From Leptospira sp. GIMC2001 (GTDB lineage: Bacteria > Spirochaetota > Leptospiria > Leptospirales > Leptospiraceae), in NCBI RefSeq assembly GCF_028462125.1, contig NZ_CP115468.1, positions 1 to 64,000 on the forward strand: a stretch of 64,000 nt of DNA, written 5' to 3'. Of this stretch, positions 1 through 11,968 are shown piece by piece. Both the position numbers and the translations under genes were made by a program. The notes beneath the pieces are model-generated. The model searched no databases, was not told the origin of the DNA, and was given only the letters and a program-made list of their open reading frames with translations. Numbering within the stretch: the stretch's first letter is position 1; each line of letters opens with the position of its first letter.

Positions 1-1341
1 ATGATGAGCGATAAAACGAACCCTGATTGGAATCTTGTTTTGAATGAAGTTTCAAAGCTCATAAATCCAAAATATTACCATAGCTTTATTTCGCCTCTTC
101 ATCTATTGAAGATAGAAAACTCTAAAGCTTTTTTAATCGCTCCTTCTGACCAAGTAAAGAGACATGTTGAAAGCAAATACATAACTCAGATAGAAGAAGC
201 CTTATTCACTGTTCTTGGAGATCGTGTCCATGTTGAGATTCTGACAGAATCAAAAGATGCTAGCGTTGAATTTAATACTGCAATACAAGATAAGTTTGAT
301 GTAAGAGAATCTTTTTTTAACCCAGACTATAGTTTTGAAAACTTCATTGTAGCGGACTCCAATCGACTTCCTTATACAGCATGTATGGAAGCGGTCAAAA
401 GACCGGGAGATATAAATCCTCTATATATATTCGGATCCGTTGGAGTTGGCAAAACCCATTTGCTTCATGCTATAGGAAACGAAATATTAAAACGTGAACC
501 ATGGAAAAAAGTAAGGTATGTCGAAATGACTTCTTTTCTAAATGAGTTCGTTTATACCGTCAGACAAAATAGTCGAACAGCACTAGATTCATTTAAACTA
601 AAATTTCAATCGTATGATACTTTACTGATAGATGACATTCAATTTCTCAATTCAGGAGCTGATAAAACTCAGGAAGAGTTTTTTGCTCTCTTTAACTTTT
701 TATACCAAAGAAAAAGTCAGATCGTTATTGCTTCAGACCGACCAAGTTATGAACTTCCAATCCATGATAGACTTAAATCAAGATTTACTAAAGGTGTTCA
801 AGCAAATGTTCAACCTCCTTCACCTGATCTAAGAAGAGCTATACTTTCTAAATATTCTGATTTGTACAATCTCCATTTAGATGAAGAATCTCTAAATTAC
901 ACATCTTCTCATATAACAGGTGACATTCGACATTTAATGGGAGCATTAAATGATATTCTTTTATATAAGAAAGCTTATAATTTGATGATTGTACCTTTTG
1001 AAAGAGTTAAAGAAGTTGTCGATTCAAGATCTGTCTTTAGACAAAAGGCAGTTGATATGACGCAAGACAACCTTATTGAATTAGTCTGTGAAATTTACAA
1101 TCAGCCCAAGAAGGACGTTCTAGGAAAATCTAGAAAAAATGAATTTATCTTACCAAGACATCTTTGCATGTATATGTTAAAAGAAATCTTCAGCTTAAAT
1201 AAGACCTTAATTGGAAGGATTTTTGATTGTAAGCATACAACCGTAATTCATGCAATTTCAAATATTGAGGAAAAGATAAAAACAGATCTCAAGCTTCAAG
1301 AAACCGTCCACAAAGTCCGTTTAAAATTCGATTTAATTTGA
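1..1341 (+). CDS. dnaA: Chromosomal replication initiator protein DnaA
   Basis: AAA+ ATPase that binds DnaA boxes at oriC, melts the origin and recruits the replicative helicase. The 446-residue product shows domain I at about 1-80 and an AAA+ core at about 110-335, with Walker A GSVGVGKT (145-152), Walker B LLIDDIQF (208-215) and an arginine-finger region near IHDRLKSRF (254-262). The C-terminal DNA-binding domain carries the DnaA signature CKHTTVIHAI (410-419). Length is normal for the family. Two ATG codons stand in tandem (positions 1 and 4); sequence upstream lies outside the window, so the start cannot be decided. The candidate origin follows directly, then dnaN. Confidence 0.98.
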   Translation: MMSDKTNPDWNLVLNEVSKLINPKYYHSFISPLHLLKIENSKAFLIAPSDQVKRHVESKYITQIEEALFTVLGDRVHVEILTESKDASVEFNTAIQDKFDVRESFFNPDYSFENFIVADSNRLPYTACMEAVKRPGDINPLYIFGSVGVGKTHLLHAIGNEILKREPWKKVRYVEMTSFLNEFVYTVRQNSRTALDSFKLKFQSYDTLLIDDIQFLNSGADKTQEEFFALFNFLYQRKSQIVIASDRPSYELPIHDRLKSRFTKGVQANVQPPSPDLRRAILSKYSDLYNLHLDEESLNYTSSHITGDIRHLMGALNDILLYKKAYNLMIVPFERVKEVVDSRSVFRQKAVDMTQDNLIELVCEIYNQPKKDVLGKSRKNEFILPRHLCMYMLKEIFSLNKTLIGRIFDCKHTTVIHAISNIEEKIKTDLKLQETVHKVRLKFDLI

Positions 1342-1584
1342 AGATAAACTGTAGATAACTTAATAATAAACCATTCACAAACTATTAATAAGACATAAGA
1401 CAAAATTAATGTCCCATATACTGTAGATTCGGTTCGAAATTCCCCGATTTACAAAAAAGTTATTTTCTTTTTTAATGCGACATATTCCTATATAAAATGA
1501 GGAGTTTTTAAGGTTATCTACTTATCTACATACTCAACAACATCAACAATTATAAGACATAATATTATATATATAAGGTAAAAC
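1342..1584. other. oriC: Candidate replication origin (oriC) between dnaA and dnaN
   Basis: This 243-bp AT-rich gap contains DnaA-box-like 9-mers, each one base from the TTATCCACA consensus unless noted: TTATCTACA on the minus strand at 1350-1358, TTATCTACA on the plus strand at 1522-1530, and an abutting TTATCTACT at 1514-1522 (two mismatches). Weaker matches lie at 1371-1379 (CCATTCACA) and, on the minus strand, 1422-1430. A TAATAATAA run (1361-1369) sits beside the first box, and a purely A/T tract lies at about 1556-1574, suitable for unwinding. The dnaA-dnaN gap is a common bacterial origin site. Assignment is inference from position and boxes; the dnaN promoter must also lie here. Confidence 0.6.
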
Positions 1585-2703
1585 ATGAAATTCAATATTA
1601 AAAGTTCAGACTTCTTAAAAGCTATCAATTCCGTTGAAGGAGTTATAAACTCAAAACAAATCAAATCCGTTTTATCCAATGTTAAAATAGAGGCTTCTGA
1701 TAACTCTGTTTCCTTAAGTGCTACAGATATGGAAATATCCGTTAGAACTTCTTTAGCTGCTGATGTATCGGTTTCAGGAGTTACTTCTCTTCCAGCAAAA
1801 CAACTCAGTAGTATATTCAAAACTATTAATTTCTCAGATGCGAAATTGGAAATAAATACCGATTCTGAAAATCCAGAAACAGTCATTACCGATGCAGAAG
1901 GAAAAGTTGGTTCCAAATTTCAAATCAATGGACTGGATCCAGAAGAGATAAGAACAATTGGTAAAATAGAAGAAAAAAATATTACTGATTTTCCTTGCTT
2001 AATACTCAAAGAAATGATTAGAAAAACAAATTATGCAGTTGCCCAAGAAGAGACTAGATTTGTTTTCAATGGATTATTTATGAAATGTATCGATGATGAA
2101 TTGATTGTAGTAGGAACAGACGGACGTCGCTTATCTAAGATTACGAGAAAGATTCCCAAAAAATTGGATTTCGGAAATGGAATCATTGTACCACATAAAA
2201 CTGTAAGAGAATCGATTAAATTATTAGATCAAGCAGAGAATGGAAAGATTGGTTTATCGGAATCACAATTTTACTTAAGTGTTGCACATTCAGAATTACT
2301 CTCTAAATTGATTGATGGTTCTTATCCAGACTATGAACAAGTCATTCCTAAAAACAATAGCTACTCTGTTAGAATTAATAAAGATGAATTCGCTATCGTA
2401 TTAAGACAAGCTCTGATCTCAGCTGAAGAACCTTCAAGGCAAATTCGTTTAAGTTTCAAAACTAATACTCTTGTTATAACATCATCTAATCCTGGTTCAA
2501 TGCAATTTGAAAACAGCATGCCAATTGAGTTTAGTGGAGACGATCTTACAATTGCCTTCAAAGGAGATTATCTATCGGACACAATTAAATCGATAGATGA
2601 TCCAGAATTTGAAATTCATTTTACAAACTCAAGCTTACCTGTACTTTTTAAGGATCCTTCAGATGCAGATTATGTTTCGGTCATAATGCCAATGAAAATC
2701 TAA
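1585..2703 (+). CDS. dnaN: DNA polymerase III beta sliding clamp
   Basis: Ring-shaped processivity clamp that tethers DNA polymerase III to DNA and serves as a docking hub for replication and repair proteins. At 372 residues it has the usual length for three clamp domains. The sequence is recognisable through the domain 1 start (MKFNIKSSDFLKAINSVEGV), the central TRFVFNGLF and VGTDGRRLS segments, the GSYPDYEQVIP segment, and the C-terminal DADYVSVIMPMKI, which matches the conserved beta-clamp end. The start ATG is preceded by AAGG about 7 nt upstream. recF starts 6 nt after the stop, so the two are probably co-transcribed. Confidence 0.97.
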   Translation: MKFNIKSSDFLKAINSVEGVINSKQIKSVLSNVKIEASDNSVSLSATDMEISVRTSLAADVSVSGVTSLPAKQLSSIFKTINFSDAKLEINTDSENPETVITDAEGKVGSKFQINGLDPEEIRTIGKIEEKNITDFPCLILKEMIRKTNYAVAQEETRFVFNGLFMKCIDDELIVVGTDGRRLSKITRKIPKKLDFGNGIIVPHKTVRESIKLLDQAENGKIGLSESQFYLSVAHSELLSKLIDGSYPDYEQVIPKNNSYSVRINKDEFAIVLRQALISAEEPSRQIRLSFKTNTLVITSSNPGSMQFENSMPIEFSGDDLTIAFKGDYLSDTIKSIDDPEFEIHFTNSSLPVLFKDPSDADYVSVIMPMKI

Positions 2704-2709
2704 TCCAAT

Positions 2710-3800
2710 ATGATTCTGAAAAGGTTAAGCCTGAATAACTTCAGGACTTACAGAGAATTAAATCTTGAATTTAAATCTAGATTGATATTCTTCATAGGTG
2801 ATAATGGAGAAGGCAAATCAAATCTATTAGAATCTATATCCATTTTATCCTTCTTGAAAAGTTTTCGAGGAAATAGTGATGATGAAATTCTCTCATGGGG
2901 TGAGAATACATTCTACATTGGTTCGAAGCTTTTTGAGAATGAAGAAGAAAGTCGCCTCGAATATGGTTTTGAAAAAAATCCAATCCGAAGAAAAAAAATT
3001 AAATTCAATAATAATTTAATCAAAAAGCAATCAGAAGCATATGGTATTCTTCCTTGTGTTGTTTTATCACCAAAGGACTTGGATATAGTTGAAGGTGGGA
3101 GTAGCGAACGGAGAAAATTCATTGATGGTTTAATATCAGCTCTGGATAAAAATTATCTAAATACTCTTTTAGAATATAATCGAATTCTAAAACAACGAAA
3201 TACAAGTTTAAAGAAACAAATCACAAGTGCGGAATCTCTGGGTATATGGGACAAGATGCTTTGTGAAAAGGATAACTATATCCGTAACGCAAGAGCCAAT
3301 TTTATAAAAGATATGGATATCTTGTTTAGAAATAATTTAAATCTTCTTTCCGGTTCAAAAGATGATTACGGTTTGTTTTATAAGCCAAATGCTAAATCTA
3401 CTGAAGACTATGAAATGAGGATGAGAGACAATTTTCAAAAAGATCTAAGAGTTGGTTACACAACTGTTGGGTGCCATAGAGATGAAATTACAATTGGCGG
3501 AGAAGATAAAGATGTTCTAAGTTTTGGATCTCAAGGACAAAGAAGATCTGTTGTAATTTCGCTTAAGACTGCATCTTTCGAATTGCTAAGAAGAAAAATC
3601 GGAATAGATCCAATACTTTTAATTGATGATGTAATTCGAGAATTAGATACACGAAGAAGGGAGTTTTTTGTTGATCTAATCCGAGGGTGTGGGCAAGCTT
3701 TTTTTACAACTACAGATTTGGAAGGAATTCATGATTATATCGGGAATCTCGATGAGCCTAGACAAATTTTTCAAGTAACCAAAGGATCTGTGACTGAATT

Positions 3801-3804
<4 letters not shown>
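2710..3804 (+). CDS. recF: DNA replication and repair protein RecF
   Basis: SMC-like ATPase that helps load RecA at single-strand gaps through the RecFOR pathway. The 364-residue product has the N-terminal RecF start (ILKRLSLNNFRTY), Walker A GDNGEGKSN at 30-38, the SERRKFIDG segment, the signature SFGSQGQRRS near residues 274-283 and Walker B LLIDDVIRELD, all in family order. It lies 6 nt after dnaN. Its stop overlaps the ATG of the next gene by four bases (ATGA, 3801-3804), which indicates translational coupling. The dnaN-recF-dciA-gyrB order matches many bacterial origin regions. Confidence 0.95.
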
Positions 3805-6210
<2,406 letters not shown>

Positions 6211-6219
6211 AAGAAATAA

Positions 6220-8727
6220 ATGGAAAATCAAGAAGACCAAGAACAAAAGTCATTAATATTAAATCTGGCTGCTAGACCAGATATTGCTGGTGCTCTCAAG
6301 AACGGAGTCCGAGTTATTCCCGTTGAAATTGAAGATCAGATGAAAGAAGCTTATCTCGGTTACGCGATGAGCGTGATTGTAGGCCGAGCGCTTCCGGATG
6401 TGAGGGATGGATTAAAACCAGTTCATAGAAGAATTCTTCATGCTATGAATGAAAGAGCATGGCGCTCGGATCGTCCATATGTTAAGTGCGCTAAGATTGT
6501 CGGTGAAGTAATCGGTAACTACCATCCTCATGGTGATACAGCTGTTTATGATACGCTTGTACGAATGGTTCAAACTTTTTCCCTTAGAGTTCCTTTGATC
6601 GATGGACAGGGAAACTTTGGTTCCATCGACGGAGACGAACCAGCAGCTTATCGATACACTGAAGCACGACTTAATAAGATTGCAGAAGAACTCCTTCGTG
6701 ATATAGATAAAGAAACCGTAAATTATTCTACTAACTTTGATGATACGAAATTGCAACCAGATGTGTTGCCTGCCAATTTCCCAAATCTATTAGTCAATGG
6801 ATCAACCGGTATCGCTGTTGGAATGGCGACAAATATTCCCCCTCATAATTTGCATGAGACAATCGAAGCTGTAATTACAGTAATTAGAAATCCAGATGTA
6901 ACCATTCCCGAACTTCTCAAAATCATGCCTGGACCTGATTTTCCAACTGGTGGAACGATTATCGGTGGCGAAGGGTTGATATCTGCCTATACAAAAGGAA
7001 AAGGATCTATTCGAATCCGATCCAAAGTTGAGATAGAAGAGAACGCTAAAGGACGAGAAGTTATTGTTGTAACTGAAATTCCATATCAAGTCAATAAACG
7101 TGTTCTACTCGAGAAAATAGGTGAGCTCGTTAATGATAAAATTATCGAAGGCATCTCAGAGATCATGGATCTCAGTGATCGTACAGGTATAAGAATTGAA
7201 ATAGTTACTAAGAAAGATGCAAACGCTCAAGTTATTCTCAATCAACTTTTTAAACTAACACAATTGCAGGTAAGCTATGGAATTACAATGCTTGCAATTA
7301 TCGATAATAAGCCTAAGATTTTTAATTTAAAAGAGATCTTAGTTTCTTACTCCATCCATAGAAATGAAGTAATTGTTAGACGAACACAATACGACTTAGA
7401 TAAAGCAGAAAAGAGAGCTCATATCTTAGAAGGTTTGAGGATCGCTCTCGACAATATAGATGAAGTTATTAGAATTATTCGGGCTTCTAAGAATCCAGCA
7501 GAAGCTAAAGAAAAATTGATGGCAACTTTTACTCTGTCTGAATTGCAAACAGATGCAATTCTAGAAATGAGATTGCAAAGACTTACATCTCTTGAAGTTC
7601 AAAAAATTATTGATGAATTAGAACAAGTAAGAGCTTTAATTCTTGATCTTAAGGATATATTGGCTAAGCCAGAAAGAGTAAAAGATATTGTATGCACCGA
7701 ACTTAAAGAAGTTATGGATAAGCATGGAGCAAAGCGACTAACGGAAATTAGCCTTGAATCCATTGAAAGTAGTACTTTTAATGCAGAAGACTTGATTTCA
7801 GATGAAGAAGTTATTGTACAGCTCTCAGAAGATATGTTTATCAAGCGCTTACCTGTCGATACCTTCCGTAAACAGAAACGTGGAGGAAAAGGAATTCAGG
7901 GTAGTTCAGTCAAAAGAGACGACTTTATTAAGAAAGTCGTCACTGCTATGACTCATGATAATTTAATGCTCTTTTCTAATAAAGGAAGAGCTTTCAATAT
8001 GAAAGTGTATGAGATTCCAATCGCCTCTAAAGAAGCGAGAGGTAAATCGTTAAAGGCTGTTATCAATCTTGGCGAAGACGAAGTAATTACTTCTTTGTAT
8101 CAATATCGTGAATTGGATGATTCAGCATTATTAATGGTCACTCGACAGGGTTTTATGAAGAAAATTCTATTGAATGAATTTTCAAATACGAAAAAATCCG
8201 GAATCATAGCTTTAGGACTTCGCGATGGCGATACCTTAATCGATGTTGTTTCGACTAAGTCCAACGAAGACGTATTTATTGGAACCCGGAATGGTCTAGC
8301 TATTCGAATGAATCTATCTGAATTACGAAGTCAAGGTCGAACTGCACAAGGCGTTACCGGAATGAGATTATCAGAAGATGATATTATAGCTGGCGTCACA
8401 ATTGTTAAACCGGATTCTTCGTTATTCGTCTTAAGTGAATATGGATATGGCAAACGGACATCATATGATGAATTCTCCACAAAAGGTAGAGGTGGAAAAG
8501 GTATGACCTATGTTAAAGTAGGTGAAAAGAATGGTAAATCTGTTGGTATTGCAACTGTCTCTGAAAATGATGAAATACTTGTGATAACTCAATCTGGAAT
8601 GGCCATAAGAACTCCGGCAAAAGATGTCTCCATCATAGGTAGAACTGCCGTTGGCGTTAAGGTTGTTGATACCAAAGATGATGATGGTGTAATCGATTTT
8701 GCTGTAATATCTGATAACGAGGAATAA
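6220..8727 (+). CDS. gyrA: DNA gyrase subunit A
   Basis: DNA-cleaving and rejoining subunit of gyrase. The 835-residue protein has the conserved AYLGYAMSVIVGRALPDVRD block, the catalytic tyrosine in YRYTEARL (Y146) and the quinolone-resistance-determining segment HPHGDTAVYDTLVRM. Thr107 aligns with E. coli Ser83 and Asp111 with Asp87. The C-terminal wrapping domain carries a GyrA box (KQKRGGKGIQG, about 549-559). The N-terminus is about 25 residues longer than in E. coli GyrA, with no internal Met before the conserved block, so the extension looks real. Only a weak AAGAAA lies before the ATG, which fits coupling to gyrB 9 nt upstream. Confidence 0.97.
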   Translation: MENQEDQEQKSLILNLAARPDIAGALKNGVRVIPVEIEDQMKEAYLGYAMSVIVGRALPDVRDGLKPVHRRILHAMNERAWRSDRPYVKCAKIVGEVIGNYHPHGDTAVYDTLVRMVQTFSLRVPLIDGQGNFGSIDGDEPAAYRYTEARLNKIAEELLRDIDKETVNYSTNFDDTKLQPDVLPANFPNLLVNGSTGIAVGMATNIPPHNLHETIEAVITVIRNPDVTIPELLKIMPGPDFPTGGTIIGGEGLISAYTKGKGSIRIRSKVEIEENAKGREVIVVTEIPYQVNKRVLLEKIGELVNDKIIEGISEIMDLSDRTGIRIEIVTKKDANAQVILNQLFKLTQLQVSYGITMLAIIDNKPKIFNLKEILVSYSIHRNEVIVRRTQYDLDKAEKRAHILEGLRIALDNIDEVIRIIRASKNPAEAKEKLMATFTLSELQTDAILEMRLQRLTSLEVQKIIDELEQVRALILDLKDILAKPERVKDIVCTELKEVMDKHGAKRLTEISLESIESSTFNAEDLISDEEVIVQLSEDMFIKRLPVDTFRKQKRGGKGIQGSSVKRDDFIKKVVTAMTHDNLMLFSNKGRAFNMKVYEIPIASKEARGKSLKAVINLGEDEVITSLYQYRELDDSALLMVTRQGFMKKILLNEFSNTKKSGIIALGLRDGDTLIDVVSTKSNEDVFIGTRNGLAIRMNLSELRSQGRTAQGVTGMRLSEDDIIAGVTIVKPDSSLFVLSEYGYGKRTSYDEFSTKGRGGKGMTYVKVGEKNGKSVGIATVSENDEILVITQSGMAIRTPAKDVSIIGRTAVGVKVVDTKDDDGVIDFAVISDNEE

Positions 8728-8738
8728 CTATCTTCAGA

Positions 8739-9740
8739 ATGCATTCAGATTCTAAACATTCATTTACTGTTGGGAATGTCGCTATAAATGGTAGAGTCTG
8801 TTTGTCTCCGATGGCTGGTATATCGGACAGCCCATATAGAAGGATCACCAGAGAGATGGGCGCAGCATGGTCTTTCAATGAATTTGTATCCGCTGAACAG
8901 ATCTTAATTGGCAATCCAAAAACATTTCGAATGTTTCACTACAATGTAGAAGAGAAACCAATATGGTTTCAAATATTCGGAAATGCTGTTGAACCAGTAG
9001 TAGAAGCTGCAAAGAGAATTGAAATTCTCCAACCGAATGTCATTGATTTAAATATGGGCTGCTCGGTTCAGAAAGTTTCACAACGTGGATCAGGTGCAGG
9101 TTTACTTCGCAATCTTCCTTTAGCTGGTAAAATGATAGAAGGATTATGCAAAAATTTATCCGTACCAGTAACAGCTAAGATAAGAATCGGTTGGCAGAAT
9201 GATTCACTAAATTATTTGGAAACTATAAAAGTCCTCCAAAATTCCGGAGTCGCGGCAATCTCAGTTCATGGACGAACTAAAGAGATGGGTTATACTGGAA
9301 GAGCGAACTGGGATGCTATAGAAGAGATAAAATCCATAGCTGAAGTACCAATATTTGGAAATGGCGATATTGCAGATATTGACACAGTTCAGATGAGATT
9401 AGTTACTTCTAAAGTGGATGCTGTGTTAGTCGGACGTGGAGCAATAGGAAATCCTTGGATTTTTAGTGGAATTGATAAAGCAAAGTTAACTTTTGGTTCA
9501 GTATTTGATGTTGCTTATAGACATTATATTTATATGAAAGAATTTTATGGATCTGACAATGCTGTTCGATTGTTTCGAAAACATTTTACAAAGTACTTTC
9601 AAGACTTTAAAGAATTTTCATTGAACAGGCAAGAGTTACTAAGAATGGATGATCCTTATCAATTTGAGGAAGAATGGCTAAGAAGATCGGAATGTATAAT
9701 GGAAATTAAATCAAGTTTCGGAGATTCTGTATTAGCATAA
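8739..9740 (+). CDS. tRNA-dihydrouridine synthase (Dus family, DusB-like)
   Basis: Flavin enzyme that reduces uridines in tRNA to dihydrouridine. The 333-residue product shows the family start LSPMAGISDSPYRRI (22-36), the catalytic-Cys motif DLNMGCS (Cys108), the TAKIRIGW segment with the FMN-contacting Lys, SVHGRTKEMGYTG, IFGNGDI and GRGAIGNPWIF. The usual GCP is GCS here but the cysteine is kept. The gene starts 11 nt after gyrA; GAGGA lies about 17 nt before the ATG, farther than usual. It is convergent with the lipoprotein gene downstream, with a hairpin between them. Which Dus subfamily applies cannot be fixed by eye. Confidence 0.9.
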   Translation: MHSDSKHSFTVGNVAINGRVCLSPMAGISDSPYRRITREMGAAWSFNEFVSAEQILIGNPKTFRMFHYNVEEKPIWFQIFGNAVEPVVEAAKRIEILQPNVIDLNMGCSVQKVSQRGSGAGLLRNLPLAGKMIEGLCKNLSVPVTAKIRIGWQNDSLNYLETIKVLQNSGVAAISVHGRTKEMGYTGRANWDAIEEIKSIAEVPIFGNGDIADIDTVQMRLVTSKVDAVLVGRGAIGNPWIFSGIDKAKLTFGSVFDVAYRHYIYMKEFYGSDNAVRLFRKHFTKYFQDFKEFSLNRQELLRMDDPYQFEEEWLRRSECIMEIKSSFGDSVLA

Positions 9741-9770
9741 AAAAAGCCAGTCTTATACAGACCGGCTTTC
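9739..9770 (-). terminator. Hairpin terminator between convergent dus and lipL21-like genes
   Basis: AAAGCC-A-GTCT (9743-9753) pairs with AGAC-C-GGCTTT (9759-9769) around the 5-nt loop TATAC, with one A/C mismatch. Read on the minus strand the stem is followed by seven T residues (complement of 9739-9745), which fits an intrinsic terminator for the lipoprotein gene. On the plus strand the T tract is short, so termination of dus transcription would be weaker. Confidence 0.8.
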
Positions 9771-9793
9771 TATTCAACTAAGTAAAAAGTTGT

Positions 9794-10372
9794 TTATCTA
9801 GATGCTTCTTGAGCCATAGATTCGAATGCTTTCTGTCCACCAGGAAACTTCATGAATCCTACACATTGGCATTGTTCCCAATTTTCTGGTTCGCCTTTTT
9901 TTATGCAAGATCCTGTATCATTGTCGATTGCACAACAATCGTAAACTCCGATACCTTTGATTTTACCAGCTGTTTGAGAAACAATTACTTGTCCTGTTGA
10001 TTGACCATCTGATACACCAGATGCTTTCTCTAAATGATCACCAATAACTTTCGAAAGTCCGTCACCTGCGATCTGGTCTTTGGCAGCTTGTCTACAAGTA
10101 GATTGCATAGCAGCAACTCGGTTGCTTTTGATTGCTTTTTCGGAAGCTACCGCAGAAAATTTCATATATAAATGGTCGAATTTGGAAGTATCTTTGCAAT
10201 AATCAGCTGGAGACTCGCCTCTCTTTGCAGCTGCAGTGTCTGGTGCACAAGCCCAACCTTCAAATACCCAACCCGCTTCTCCGACAGATGTTGCGTCTCT
10301 TCTAGAATCATTTCCTCCGCACGAAGCTGCTATAAGCGCTGCAACGGAAAGAAGTAGTAAAACCTTTTTCAT
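9794..10372 (-). CDS. lipL21: LipL21-like outer-membrane lipoprotein
   Basis: 192-residue lipoprotein precursor. The signal peptide runs MKKVLLLLSVAALIAAS with lipobox cysteine Cys18 (IAASC). The mature part has a GWVFEGWAC segment, a Cys-rich C-terminal region (VYDCCAI, WEQCQCVGF) and ends with FPGGQKAFESMAQ. In pathogenic Leptospira LipL21 is an abundant surface lipoprotein reported to bind peptidoglycan. I recognise this gene by its overall pattern and by its place shortly after gyrA, where I recall LipL21 lying in L. interrogans. A strong AAAGGAG stands before the ATG and a TTGACA promoter upstream, consistent with high expression. The identity rests on memory, not on an alignment. Confidence 0.72.
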   Translation of the reverse strand: MKKVLLLLSVAALIAASCGGNDSRRDATSVGEAGWVFEGWACAPDTAAAKRGESPADYCKDTSKFDHLYMKFSAVASEKAIKSNRVAAMQSTCRQAAKDQIAGDGLSKVIGDHLEKASGVSDGQSTGQVIVSQTAGKIKGIGVYDCCAIDNDTGSCIKKGEPENWEQCQCVGFMKFPGGQKAFESMAQEASR

Positions 10373-10397
10373 AAATGGCTTCTCCTTTGTAGTAACA

Positions 10398-10426
10398 ATC
10401 TAATAGACTAGAAAATTAGTTGTCAA
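10398..10426 (-). promoter_or_regulatory. Probable sigma70-type promoter of the lipL21-like gene
   Basis: On the minus strand a perfect -35 box TTGACA (complement of 10421-10426) is followed after 17 nt by TTAGAT (complement of 10398-10403); a TATTAG overlaps it at shorter spacing. The start codon lies about 26 nt downstream of the -10 and is preceded by AAAGGAG. The segment TCTA-N6-TAGA in the spacer forms a small inverted repeat. Confidence 0.55.
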
Positions 10427-10453
10427 GGAATCTTTTTATGGAATCATTTTTTT

Positions 10454-11968
10454 ATGTGTCATAATTGTCAAAAAATTTATAAAGCCATTTTTTATGCAAT
10501 GGTGTTATTTACCCTACTCCATAGCAGACTCGATGCTAATGATATAATGTTCCAACCAGCAAAAATTGAAGGAGATGTGCGAATACGAAACCAAAATGTA
10601 AACTCACTTGAACTATCAAAAGAGTTTGCCTTGCTTGCAAGTGACATAGTTAGCAATGATTTTTATATAAATTCAACAGCATATACAGAAGATCAATCCG
10701 ATTCGAACACATGCATGAATGGAAGGATACATTTTGTATCTAGGGACATTTTTTATTTCCCAAATCAAAATATTCCGTCAGTTACAACAACTTTAAGGAA
10801 TTGCAAAACAGGTAAAATAACAAGATCAGAATCACTCTTGCAAGGTTATATTCATTCCGCGCTAAAAAAACACTATTCTAAAGTGTTTCGTTTTCTTCCT
10901 GTTCGAAATGCACAAAAAATAGGATTATCAAGAACACAGAATCCTGATATATCTATTTTTCTCGATGCTACTGGATCGATGAGTTACGAAAAGCAAGCTA
11001 TTCAGAGCTTTTTTAAAGATTCTAATAGAAATACTACTTCATCATCCCGACTTTTTGCAGTTTCAAATGGCAGTTTAGAATCCTCGAATGGAATCAGTTT
11101 AGATGATCTTGCATTTGGTAAACCCAACTCAACGGATCATCTTATGATCGCCTTTTCTAGGATGATAGCTTCAAAATCCGGCAATTCCGAAATGAAAATA
11201 AATTATTTACTTTTGAATCCTTCACATTATATGAACAGCCTGGCTTGGATTTCTAAAATCAATGAAGCCAGATCTAAAGGATTCACAAATATAATTTTAA
11301 TTCCTTATCAAACTAGTCCGAGCGATCAATTGAATATTGAGAAAATTGCTCGAGCTACGGGTTCAGAATTTTACAATTTGATTGGCTCGATGAAAGTTGG
11401 GTTTGCCGATGGAAAAGAAAAATTCCTAAGTATATCAAAAGGATATTTGTATATAAGTGAGACATCCCCTTTACAAAAAGATGATTTAGATAATTCAAAT
11501 GTTCTAATTGGTAAAAATCGTGTATCGTATGAAGGCCAACTAAATGCCTTCAACATAAGGGAAGCTTTCGAAAAAGCTACAAATAATAAAATTATTAAGG
11601 AATGGGAATTTAGATCGAATTTAAATAGTATTCTAAATGAAGTAACAGAGAAGAAAAGATATCCAGACTTTTCTAATGGAAGAAAAGTTTTGATAAGAAC
11701 TCATGGAGAAGCTTTCTGGATCAATATCAATCCGTCTATAAAAGTTAAAGAAAAGCAAACGGTGATAGTTGAATCAGATTATATCCTCGATAGTTATTCA
11801 GCAAACGGAATTAGAAATAATCCAATTCTAACTAAAGTTCATGGCGAAAATTATATTTATCCAAAATTATTAGAATTCAAACCTAGTGAAATTTTAGATT
11901 ACATCAATAAATACAATCTTGGTTCATTGCGTTGTTATATGTACGGAGTCGTCGAGGAAATTCGTTGA
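10454..11968 (+). CDS. Exported protein with VWA-like MIDAS motif, function unknown
   Basis: 504-residue protein with a hydrophobic N-terminal signal (about residues 10-28). The central region reads SIFLDATGSM, like the MIDAS metal-site motif DxSxS of von Willebrand A domains with Thr at the second position; the following helix and strand pattern (YLLLNPSHYMNSLAWISKI, IILIPYQTSP) fits a VWA-like fold. No other domain is recognised. The start is uncertain: no clear ribosome binding site precedes 10454, and an internal ATG at 10499 would still leave a signal. Its stop overlaps the TTG start of the regulator gene downstream, so the two are probably made together. It is divergent from the lipL21-like gene. 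Confidence 0.6.
   Translation: MCHNCQKIYKAIFYAMVLFTLLHSRLDANDIMFQPAKIEGDVRIRNQNVNSLELSKEFALLASDIVSNDFYINSTAYTEDQSDSNTCMNGRIHFVSRDIFYFPNQNIPSVTTTLRNCKTGKITRSESLLQGYIHSALKKHYSKVFRFLPVRNAQKIGLSRTQNPDISIFLDATGSMSYEKQAIQSFFKDSNRNTTSSSRLFAVSNGSLESSNGISLDDLAFGKPNSTDHLMIAFSRMIASKSGNSEMKINYLLLNPSHYMNSLAWISKINEARSKGFTNIILIPYQTSPSDQLNIEKIARATGSEFYNLIGSMKVGFADGKEKFLSISKGYLYISETSPLQKDDLDNSNVLIGKNRVSYEGQLNAFNIREAFEKATNNKIIKEWEFRSNLNSILNEVTEKKRYPDFSNGRKVLIRTHGEAFWININPSIKVKEKQTVIVESDYILDSYSANGIRNNPILTKVHGENYIYPKLLEFKPSEILDYINKYNLGSLRCYMYGVVEEIR

Noticed and set aside
6538..6552. Thr107 of GyrA (E. coli Ser83 position) as a quinolone-resistance change
   Set aside because: Thr at this site is a natural residue in many bacteria; without a susceptible relative for comparison there is no basis for a resistance call.
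6412..6756. 114-residue antisense frame inside gyrA
   Set aside because: It lies wholly within a conserved gene, has no ribosome site and a composition expected of a shadow frame.
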